From: Cannabis sativa | Taxonomy: Eukaryota; Streptophyta; Magnoliopsida; Rosales; Cannabaceae | Direction: 5' to 3' | Length of the DNA stretch: 64,000 bases | Assembly (NCBI RefSeq): GCF_029168945.1 | Contig: NC_083603.1 | Coordinates: 1,240,001-1,304,000, forward strand | In this document: positions 22,750 through 32,419 of the stretch, one piece after another | Layout of the letters: the number at the start of each line of letters is the position of its first letter | Position numbering within the stretch: the first letter of the stretch is position 1 | The notes under the pieces: model-generated | The model's input: only the letters and a program-made list of their open reading frames with translations | Databases searched by the model: none | What the model was told of the DNA's origin: nothing | Translations under genes and position numbers: made by a program

Positions 22750-23775
22750 GATCAGCTAATTATATAAATAAATTCTATGGGGAGACATTTAAGTTAATTG
22801 AATTTTATAAGAGATTAAAAAAATTATGAACATTAGTTGGGATTACTCATATTTCAACCAAGAAACATAGAAATACTATTAAGATTAAGGAATCATATGA
22901 TGAAACTAAATCTGACAACAAAAACATAAAATAAAAAACACAAAAAAAACATTCTGAGAAAAGAAAGGTAAATATAAGAGAAAATGGAGACCAAGAGTAA
23001 TATTAAAAAGAAAATGAAAGAAGTACAAAAACAATAACAAGTGTCATATCGGCCTCTTCTACAATCGAAACAAAACCCCAAATCTCAAAACAGTATTCTA
23101 ATCACTTAAGCTACTGTATTATTCACAATCACACACCACACTCAAACTAAAAGTAAGCAAATCATATGTGTTTATTTGGTGGTAACTACTTAGTTGTTGC
23201 ATTCTTCAACTGAATCCAATTAGTCCTCAGCAACAAACATGCAAATCATTTATGGTTGGAGCCTGCAAAAACAGAGTAATTAATTTCACTCAAAACCAAA
23301 AGCATGCACAAATAATAGAATTATTTGAAAATCCAACAATATTTAAGATTTAAGCAAATACATCCCAAAATTATTCAAAACAAAACATATATATATATAT
23401 TTTAAAAAAAATCCAAAACTGGAGCTATGGATATGGTACATAATATAGTAGTTGTCATTCATATTTTTCTTTTCTGTAAATTATTTGTGAAAATCTTCTC
23501 CCAAAACCCCTTCTTTCTTTCTTACTTGATCGAGCAGAAATATACTAGTTTTGAGTAGACACTAAAAAATGAAAAGAATATCACAAAAATCCATTATTCA
23601 ACAATTCATAGATTGTGGCATTAGTGAAAAGAATAATTAATTAATTAGTATAATCAACAACAATACATGCATGAATTTTGGTATCTCAATTTTGTTATGT
23701 TTATATCTGTTGTCATATTTGGTTATCCAATATGTGTTTACAAAAACCATACAAATACATAGTTCAACTATTCCT
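22750..23775. other. Intergenic region between NLR B and the WD40 remnant
   Basis: AT-rich DNA with a short (TA)n run near 23389 and no supported gene. The part at 23565-23650 resembles 18170-18250 upstream of NLR A (AAAAGAATATCA...AGATTGTGG), another sign that flanks were duplicated with the genes. Confidence 0.5.
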
Positions 23776-23779
23776 AAAT

Positions 23780-24105
23780 TGTGGAATAATCTCTATGTAA
23801 AGTTAGCTAAATTTCCACAATCTGATGAACTTTGTATTATGTGTGGTCACAACCCTTTTCATCCCAACAGCCAAGCAAGTGGTGGGAGGTCGAATAATTG
23901 TCAGAACACTGTCAATGTGAATATCTTCCGCAAGCCTCGCTCCTCTTGTTCTCGCAACTACTCCATTCTTGTCTCGAGAGCTCGAAATGCTTCCAGCCAA
24001 AACAGTTCTAGAAACAACTTCACCTGTGTTGTGGTTCAGAACACGCAGTATACCGTCTATCCCTCCCACAACTAATGTTGATGATTCATTTCTCATCATC
24101 CTGCA
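23780..24105 (-). pseudogene. WD40-repeat gene fragment 3 (C-terminal exons)
   Basis: The minus-strand frame 23803-24099 reads LVVGGIDGILRVLNHNTGEVVSR, then ARLAEDIHIDSVL, RPPTTCLAVGMKRVVTTHN and FIRLWKF before a stop. This is the end of a WD40 propeller, most like F-box/WD40 proteins of the At3g52030 type (family recalled, not searched). Against fragment 1 it lacks about 60 bp of exon just after the acceptor, so the junction is broken. No upstream F-box or other blades lie nearby. It sits between NLR B and C and appears to have been carried along by the tandem duplication. Confidence 0.68.
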
Positions 24106-24401
24106 GAATGTAACAGAGAATGAAAAAATGGTTCATAGATTTCAAAAATGATAGAAATGTTATGAAATATGGTAGAAAAGCATTTGTTATTAAGTGAGAG
24201 CGTGGATTGTAACACAAAGCGCTCAAGTCTGATTTGAAAAGTTTTTATAGATTAAATAAAATTTAGATGTTAATGATTGTCTATGAAATGAGGAATTAGG
24301 CAGAGCAAAAAAGTGAATGATAGTCAAAATAATTGGAATAAAGCTGTAAAAGATTGTAAACATGAGAGAAATAACAGTAAGGTGAGGAAAATTACAAGGA
24401 A

Positions 24402-27400
24402 CTAGATCTTCTTGTTATCGACATATATATTGGGGATGTGAGCAATAATTGGCCAGTCCTCCCCTGTCTCCCTCTGGACTCGTGGTTCAAGCAATGGACA
24501 ATTGATGATATGAAGATCAGAAAGCAAACTGGGAAGTTCTTTTGGCAAGCATTGAAGGTTCCAACAAGATTCAATTCGCAAATTCTCAAGGGATGTTAGG
24601 TGCTGAAAGGCCTCCTCGTCTAAGTGTATCAAGTTTTTACAGTTGTAAATCACAATGTTCTTTAAACCCAATGAAGCCTGCATGAGTTGAGCTCTTGGGA
24701 GTAATGATATTAGTTGATCACAATCCTCTATTTCAAGCTTTGTCAATGACGGAAAATAATCTGCTAAAAATGATGCTTTGAGTTTCCTGCACCACTTTAA
24801 ACGAAGATACTTAAGACGAGGAAAAACTCCACCTTCGACAAATGACCACTCTTCTAGATTAGGCAAATAGTCAAGTTTCAAGGTCTCCAAAGATCTAAAG
24901 AATGGCTTTGTTATTGCAACAGATGAAGAAGAAGAATCAGCAGTAGTAGTACTTGATGTAGAATAATAAAATTCTGAGCCTATTCTAACCATATCATATA
25001 AACGGTCAAAACGAAGGTCTTTAAGAGAACTTAGCTGTCCCAACGATGGAAAGACATTGCAATAAGAGCAACATAAAATCTCCAGCCTTACTAAATTAGA
25101 CAAGCAGCAACAATCTCCCATCCAATTTGGGAAACTGGTTCCTTTGTAATCGAAAATCTCAAGTTCCTTCAAGTTTGGATGAGGTTCAAGACCACCAAGT
25201 ATCTCTTTATGCAAGTAATCAGTTTCAAAGCAATAACCCCAACTCAAACGTAGGTGACTAAGAAACTTGAAACTCTTTAATGGTGCATCTGCTTCTGAAA
25301 TTTCCTCAAGGCTACTAACATTTTGTAGTCCCTCAATACGAAGACTCCCATGTAGATTTTGAAGCTTTTTCAATAGCTTAATGCCTGAATCTTTATTTTT
25401 CCCCACAAGAAATTTATTAAGTGTTTTCAGATTTTGTAGCTTACCCAGTTGCAAAGGCATTTCTTGTAATCGACCGGGGGGAACTCTAAGATGTCGCAGC
25501 TTGATTAAATTTCCTATATCAGTTGGTAGTTGAGTAATCGAATAACATTCCTCCAACAATAGAGTCTCCAAATTATACAACTTACTACAAATTGAATTGG
25601 GTATCTCTTCAATCTCACCACAATCTAACTTCAAATATCTTAAATATTTCAAATTTCCTATTGAATCAGGAAACTTTGTGATTGTCTTGTCCTTTATGGA
25701 TAGTACTCTCAAGCCTGGGAATGACTTATGCAAGTGCTCAATCTTTAACAAACTGAGATGATCAACGTTTGAATCTTGGTGCCACAATATGGTGCGCAAG
25801 CACTTAGCTTTTAATAACTCCTCAAATTCCATAGGGTCATATTCTTTTTCACAATCCGGCATGTATGAAAAATGACGAATCTTGTGAGAGGATTTATTGC
25901 TATTCAACATTAAGCAAAACTCACCAGAGATAAATATTGCTAAATCATGTATAAGGTCGTGCATGAGAAAACTTAGCTTGTCGTCATCACATGATGGTTG
26001 GAAAAATGACTTCGAAATTAGACTTTCAAAATACTCTTCTCCAACTTCTTCAACTCTCTTTTCAATTTTAGAATATAAAAGACCTTCGGCCTTCCATAAC
26101 AAGATCATCTCTTCTTTTTGGAATTTATAATCTTTTGGGAATAAAGAGCAGTAAGCAAAACATTGCTTTAATTCTGAAGGTAGATAAAAATAACTCAACC
26201 ACAAAGCTGGAAGAATTTTGACTTCGTTTCTTTCGTACAACTCCCATATATCATTTTGTAGAATTTTATCCCATTCCTCCTTTCTCTGCTTCCCTCGTAA
26301 GAGATCACCAATTGACTTTATTGCTAATGGAAGTCCCTTACACTTGTCAACTATTTTTTCCCCAACTTCTTGGAGATCCAAGTAATCATTTGAGTCTACA
26401 ACAAGTGAAGCATGTTTTGCAAATAATCGCCAGCCAGCAGCCTCATTTATTCTTCCTAGTTGATACGTTGACCCTGTTTTCATAATCGATGCAACAACTG
26501 TGCTCCGTGTTGTCACAATAATCTTGCTTCCAGACTTTCCTGATTTGAAACAATTGTTTAAGACATCCCACTTGGCACGATCCTCATCCCAAACATCATC
26601 AACAACAAACAGAAACTTCTTCACACTCAGAGCCTTCTTTACTTCTTCTTGAAGGTCATACGACTCCTCAATTTCACATTTTTGTAAAGTGACCTTCTCA
26701 ACAATCAGTTTCATCACTTTCATGCAGTCAACTTTATCATCTCCCACTGTAATCCATACTTTTGTATCAAACGTTTTGTTGACTCTGTCATCCTTGTATA
26801 CAAGTTGAGCAAGAGTAGTCTTTCCAATACCGCCCATCCCAACTATAGGAATCACAGATAATTTGTCACCACCGGTTGTTTCATCCGATGTAAGCAACTT
26901 AATGATCTCTTCTTTCTCATGATCTCTTCCATAAATATCAGATTCTTCTAGCGATGGAGCACATACCCTCTCTGGAAGCTTATGATTTTTCACACGTTCC
27001 AGACCAAGATCTTTGTTGTCTAGAAGAACCTTCAATTTCTCAAGTGCATCTTGTATCTCGGGTTTTATGGCCTTATCAAAAGAAGTTAAAGGAGTTGAGA
27101 TGAATTTCATGAGTACCTGACAAGTATTATGCAATAGAGAAAGAGTGAGAGATTGTGTTAAATTCTCATATATTGAAAAAGATTCATACAATAACTAATA
27201 CTATAGGGTGTACAAAAAAGTTTACAAACAGCCAAATCAAAATAAACCCCTAAATCAAAGCGAAAAATGCAACTCAATGGAGATCTAAATCACCCAACGT
27301 AACCCGAATAAACCACCACAATTACTAGGCGAGTTAAACTTTTTTATTTTCTTAATTAAATGGGTTAAATTGGGTTGGTTGAAATATATAATTAATATAG

Positions 27401-27866
27401 TAGTCAAGTGTACAAGTGTCTAAAGCATAGTTATTAGTCTAGAATATTTCTAACTAATCTAGTGACAAAGCCTAATAATAACTAATTAGAGAAATCCAAT
27501 CCATTGATTCATTAGTACCTTACTAGTACAAGTGCAGCCCCTATGAGATTCATGAGGACCACCATCTTCCAGTTCCAGTTCATTCAGCCATGCTTCAGTG
27601 TCAATCTTGTAAACCAAGTCATCAGCATCATAAATGGCATCCTTGAGATCATCAAGCCATTTCCGCACTCTTGGGTCTTTGATGAGCTTCTCCTCAGCAT
27701 CAATGAGCAGCAGATCAGCCGTGGACAGCAGAGTTTTGAACTCCTTAAGGAGCTTGAGAATGGCATCTTTTCCTTTGAAGAAGTCCTTCACCTCAGTAGT
27801 TAACTTTTTCACCAAAGGATTAAGCAAAGCAGACAGAAGTGCTCCTCCAACCACTTCAGCAGCCAT
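24402..27866 (-). CDS. CC-NBS-LRR disease-resistance protein, NLR C (two exons, 1020 aa)
   Basis: Third member of the tandem cluster. Exon 1 (27519-27866) encodes the Rx-N coiled-coil (116 aa). The intron (27117-27518, 402 bp) has AAG|GTACTA and TTGTCAG|GTACTC ends at the same codon as in NLR B. Exon 2 (24402-27116) has the P-loop GMGGIGKTTLAQ, WITVGDDKV, kinase-2 FLFVVDDVWDED, GSKIIVTTRS, CKGLPLAIKSIG, CFAYCSLFPKDY and MHD as FLMHDLIHDLA, then a complete LRR domain including FPNWMGD. It diverges more from A and B in NB-ARC and LRR than they do from each other, so it is probably the oldest branch. All key residues are present. Confidence 0.94.
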
Positions 27867-28207
27867 CAGATCTTCAAAAACTCAAAAAGGATTACAGGAA
27901 AGAGAGAGAGAGAAAGAGAAAAATCAGAAGTAATATGGCTTGAGTTCACATTAAAATTTTGAGTACATAGTATTAGTAACATACTTCTCTAAAAGCAGGT
28001 CATGGGGTCCATTAAACATAGTTTATTATGAGTTTGTTTTGTTTTATGGATAGCAGTGTAAAACAAAACATGAGTGCACCTTCTTAATTACTGTAAACTA
28101 ATGCTAATTTACACTAATCTAATTATATGTTAATTTAATTGTGGTAGACTGTGCTAGCTGCATGGTTTACATAAATTTAAGATAAAGAAATAAAATAATA
28201 CCTCATT
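27867..28207. other. NLR C upstream region
   Basis: 5' flank with an AG-rich tract (27900-27925). It shares GGGGTCCATT.AACATAGTTTATTA with the region upstream of NLR A (near 17730), a further conserved promoter block that NLR B has largely lost. Confidence 0.55.
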
Positions 28208-28223
28208 ACATGTGCCTTCACGT
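28208..28223 (-). promoter_or_regulatory. Shared NLR promoter motif, copy C
   Basis: ACATGTGCCTTCACGT about 340 bp upstream of the NLR C start; the next bases are ACGG, so there is no full G-box. Confidence 0.5.
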
Positions 28224-28497
28224 ACGGCTATGAAGATAAGAGAAACTTTGATTATATAAAGTAAGAGAAATATAGCTAGCATTGTAGTATTTGTTTATAA
28301 AATGTAAAGGTTAATTGGAATAAAGCTCGAAAATCAGATCATGGAATTAATCAACATTATCACAAATACATAATAATAATAATGTCTAGTGGGGGATTGC
28401 TTTCCAACTTTAATTATTACTGTAAATTTAATATCATTTTGGTATCTTATTGTTTGTCATAGCACCAATTTTATACAACTATTATTTTAAAACATTG

Positions 28498-28628
28498 TAA
28501 TTAGACAAAAGTCCTTAAATTTAACAATCTCAATAGTTCAAGGGGAATTTTTAACAGCCAAAAAAGTTCAGAGAACACGATTTAGTACATGTCAAAGTTC
28601 GGGGGGAAAAATTACTAATTAGCCTATT
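28498..28628. repeat. Single arm of the 37.2-kb foldback element
   Basis: About 130 bp from TAATTAGACAAAAGTCC to AAATTACTAATTAGCC match the right arm of the inverted repeat at 37202-37584 with scattered changes. Only one arm is present here, so it is a deletion derivative or half-element. Confidence 0.65.
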
Positions 28629-28843
28629 TAAAATTATATATATATATATGTATGTATATAAAGATAGAAGTCTTTTACCAAAACTGCAATAAATAGTTTT
28701 TTGATTCACAATATATAAATCACAAAGTTATGCTAAATAAAAAAAATCTAAATTCATTTCATACATATACAATTGTTTTACACAGATTCTACACACTTTG
28801 ACAAACCAAATAAAATGACCTTTCATGCAACTCATGTCATGAA

Positions 28844-30358
28844 TCATGAATCAATAGCTTTGTTTCTTCTTCTTCTTCTATCCCTAGTAGCCATGTTCTC
28901 CCCATATCTCTGAAAAATATCAGCCAAATCAACCAAACCAACCTCTCTCAACTTCTTCCCCACCTCTTCAAACATTACAATCCCATCCTCATTGGAATAA
29001 TACTGCAAAAACTTATTATAATCAAATCTAGGTACCTCTAATCCTCTCTTCATTGTTCTCTCAACATATTTTGTAGCTTCCAATAACTTTCCGGCCTTAA
29101 CCAAACCGCCAACAAAAATCGTATCGAAATTCACAAGGGGATCCAATCCTTTCCTTCCTCTCTTTCCCAAATGTCCCTGCAATAACATTATATATGTATG
29201 CATAATTGGCTCACAACCTCTATTTATCATTAATCTAAACACTTGAGTAGCTTCACTTGCTCTTTTCAATCTCAAAAACCCCTTAATCAAACCGTGGTAC
29301 ACACTAATATCCGGTCTCTCAATCGCTTCCACAATCTTATAAGCCATACTCACTCTGCCTCTAGCTAAAAGCCCACATACTAGTGATCCCAAAGTCGAGT
29401 TATCAACTTGAATCCCTCGTTCGAGCATCTCTTCAAACATTGCATAGGCTTGAGAAACCTTGTCCCTTTTGCACATCCAATATATCACAAGCCTATAAGT
29501 TGAGAGCCCCAAATCTTCCATCCTCTTAGACCTCATTGCCTGGAAAAGCTTAAACGCTTCATCAAATTGATTTGCCTTAAAAAAGGTCTCCATCATTTTC
29601 TCAACCGCATCAATTTCTGGCTCGAATCCTTCATCCACCATCAAGTTCCACATCTTTGAAGCCTCTATCAAATTACCCACATGACAAAAACCCTCAATCA
29701 AACTCTTGTAGGTAAATCCATCAAGCTTAATCCAATCTTTCAACTTGAAAACCAATAATTTAGCTTCATCAACGAGCTTACTCCCACAAAGAGTCTCCAC
29801 CACTTTGTTCAAAGTCCCCACACTATACTCAAACCCATAATCATTCATAACATGAAAAAACTCGACACATTTCTTCAACTCTCTCGCCCCAGCTAAGGTC
29901 TTCAATGCAATCCTGAAAGTCTTGTCATTCACCAACCTACGACGTCCCATCTCATGAAGGACTTCCCAAAAGAGATCAATGTTCCGGGAATGACCAATGA
30001 CATCCAGCATCTTGTTGAAGGAGACCGATGAATGTTTGAAAAGTGGATCGGTTTGAGTAAACTCAAAGAACCTGTAAACAGGTCTCCATGAGTAAGGGAA
30101 CTTGTTGCAGACTTGAAGGAAGAACTCGTGGGTGAGTTGGAACTCTGAGGCAGATAGGTTAGAGTGGAGGCGTGACTCGGGCGAGTCTTGTTGTTGGTAA
30201 AGGATGGTGCAAACTCGAAGGAGGTGGGCTGGGTTAACTGGGGACGGACTGGTCTTAGAAAGTGGTAGTGGGCGAGTTGATTCGGTTGTTGAGAGGCGAA
30301 TGAAGTTGAGAAGGAGAAATTTTGGGAAGGCTTTTCTTTGTCTAATAATCATCATCAT
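28844..30358 (-). CDS. Pentatricopeptide repeat protein, P class, probably mitochondrial (504-527 aa)
   Basis: RNA-binding organellar protein made of tandem roughly 35-residue PPR motifs, for example SVSFNKMLDVIGHSRNIDL, FTYKSLIEGFCHVGNLIEA and ISVYHGLIKGFLRLKRASEA, with no E or DYW domain. The frame opens at 30427 (527 aa), but a likely 3' splice site (CAG at 30411-30413) puts that ATG inside a 5'-UTR intron. The first downstream ATG (30358, MMMIIRQRKAFPKFLLLNF) starts an Arg-rich, acid-poor presequence typical of mitochondrial import. I place the start there. The C-terminal DPLVNFDTIFVGGLVKAGK region recalls Arabidopsis At1g26500 (from memory). The target RNA is unknown. Confidence 0.88.
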   Translation of the reverse strand: MMMIIRQRKAFPKFLLLNFIRLSTTESTRPLPLSKTSPSPVNPAHLLRVCTILYQQQDSPESRLHSNLSASEFQLTHEFFLQVCNKFPYSWRPVYRFFEFTQTDPLFKHSSVSFNKMLDVIGHSRNIDLFWEVLHEMGRRRLVNDKTFRIALKTLAGARELKKCVEFFHVMNDYGFEYSVGTLNKVVETLCGSKLVDEAKLLVFKLKDWIKLDGFTYKSLIEGFCHVGNLIEASKMWNLMVDEGFEPEIDAVEKMMETFFKANQFDEAFKLFQAMRSKRMEDLGLSTYRLVIYWMCKRDKVSQAYAMFEEMLERGIQVDNSTLGSLVCGLLARGRVSMAYKIVEAIERPDISVYHGLIKGFLRLKRASEATQVFRLMINRGCEPIMHTYIMLLQGHLGKRGRKGLDPLVNFDTIFVGGLVKAGKLLEATKYVERTMKRGLEVPRFDYNKFLQYYSNEDGIVMFEEVGKKLREVGLVDLADIFQRYGENMATRDRRRRRNKAIDS

Positions 30359-30410
30359 TGATCTCAATTGGCTAAGTTGAGAGTTGAACCAAATGATTCC
30401 TTTAAAACAT

Positions 30411-31152
30411 CTGGTATATACATTCAATCATCCAATTAAACACTAACAAATTAACCAAAAACAATGCAAAAGCAGAAGGAGATGGCAATCAATTTTGAAT
30501 TCTTGTAAAACTAATCTATTCTAATGCAAAAAGTCAGTTAGGCTTAATCAAACCACAGTGATTGAGAGAAACATTGTTCTTGCACACAAACTGGAGAATA
30601 ACAAACACTTTTTCATGAATACCAATCCCAAAAGCCTAAAAATCTCAACTTTGAGAGAGAGAGATTAAATGCAGTAGATGAAAACCCAAACCTTTTCCTA
30701 CACATCACTCCCATCTCAGTAAAATCAAAGTTTCTTCTCCTGCTAACATAAATTACACGAGACATACCCAAAAAATCAATATTTGGTTGATATTTCAAAG
30801 CAAGATCATCACTTAAAATAGCTTCCAAGTAAAAAAACGCAGCTTTATTCCCAAGCTACAGAAGAACTTGAAAAATACTCTATTCCTAAAATCAAAATTC
30901 AAAGTCAATATCAAGAAGAACATAAAAACCCAACTTAAGTTAAAACCCAACTTTTTCAAACCCATGACTGCAATCTTAGGTTATCCATAGTGATAAATGA
31001 AAATTTCTACAGTTTGAACTAAAAGTCTAATTCATTAACTTGGAATTTTGATACCCAGAAAAGCAAAAACTGGTGTGATAATAGAAATGTATAATCAACA
31101 ATGCATAACCAAAAAAAAAATGGGAAGAGGAGAAAGAGAAATGTAAACATAC
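30411..31152 (-). other. Putative 5'-UTR intron of the PPR gene
   Basis: The minus strand shows a good donor CAG|GTATGT (exon end at 31153) and a plausible acceptor TATACCAG ending at 30411. Joining them gives a short upstream frame starting at ATGGAAATG and stopping after nine codons, before the main ATG. No other gene is visible in this 740-bp stretch. Confidence 0.4.
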
Positions 31153-31319
31153 CTGAATTGTGTTCATTTCCATGGCGGTTTAAGAGGAATGGCCTTCTTC
31201 TTCTTCTTCTGTTTCTGCGGTTTTAACTCAGCTTCAAATTTCTCTAAACGACAAGTCGTTGTAATAAACTTTCAAGAAGGAGAAAACTACATGTCGTTTT
31301 ATGTAACTGAAAGATGTCG

Positions 31320-31779
31320 TTTTAATTTTGGGATATTGGCAGCTAAACCACTTGAACATTACGGTTTATAACACTTAACCACAACAACTGAATTTTTGGC
31401 AGCTAAACTACCTAAAGCCTGGTTCCGTTTTGCTCTGCACACCTCCGTCAAAAAATCACAGTTAAGTGACACGGTGGACTGTCCACGTGTACACACTTGT
31501 ACACATAGCAAATTTTTAGTGGTCCACATAATATAAGTTTTAATAATTTTTAGTGGTCCACGTAATATTACGTGAACCACTAAAAATTTGCCACGTGTAC
31601 AAGTGTGTACGCGTAGACAGTCTACCGTATCACTTAATTGTGATTTTTGGACGTAGGTGTCACTTAGCTAAACAGAACTAAGGTTTAGGTAGTTTAGCCG
31701 CCAAAAATTCAGTTTTTGTGGTTAAGTGTTACAAACCGTAAAATTCAAGTGGTTTAGCCGCTAATATCCTTTTAATTTT
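31320..31779. mobile_element. Mutator-type foldback MITE
   Basis: Long terminal inverted repeats of about 90 bp (GGGATATTGGCAGCTAAACC at the left, GGTTTAGCCGCTAATATCC at the right) with a second inverted core (TAGTGGTCCACGTAATATTACG) between them. The element spans 31330-31769 and is flanked by the 10-bp target duplication TTTTAATTTT (31320-31329, 31770-31779). Length and duplication fit a non-autonomous Mutator-like element. It has no coding capacity. Confidence 0.85.
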
Positions 31780-32419
31780 AATATGAATCTTTAATCTATG
31801 GAAGCATCGGTGATGGGATGGTTTTTCTGGGTGAATTTTGGTTTTAATGTAATTATTTTTAATTTATAAATTATAAATTTAAAGTTCATATTGAATTAAA
31901 ATAATTTTTTTAAAAAAATTGTGGACCAATAAAAGATTGACACATGTCATTTCAACAATAAAATCAAATAGATGCTAACCGAAGGATAGTGTAAAAAAAA
32001 TACTAATTTTTCTTAATTTTAAGACAAAACCATACATATGCATTAATTTATTTATTTTTACATTTCGAATTATATAAAAATATTCCAAGTTCCAACATTG
32101 AAATATTGTACAACTCAAAAGAAACAATATTTCAATCCAAATTTGCTATTACATATTGGCTTTCTTTAGGGGCCAAAAAAATGACAAGTGTTATTTGTTT
32201 ACATATTATACCATTTCACTTGCTCAAGAAATTTACAATCACTTCACTAGTTTTCCGCCACATAATTAAAAACAAACATAAACACATTATTATTGATATT
32301 TATTTATACCAAAATTTTCAGCTATTCCAAAAATTTACTTTTTTTCTCAAATTTTCAACACTACTTAGTAGTGATGAAGATGATGAAGAATGTTTTTAAT
32401 AATTGTCAAGATTCTTTAA
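31780..32419. other. Intergenic region between the foldback element and the RER gene
   Basis: AT-rich sequence, no supported gene. It probably contains the 3' UTR of the RETICULATA-related gene at its right edge. Confidence 0.55.

Noticed and set aside
23671..24075. 134-codon frame with a hydrophobic start and CGHNPFHP
   Set aside because: Antisense to the WD40 remnant; the hydrophobic part is AT-rich spacer.
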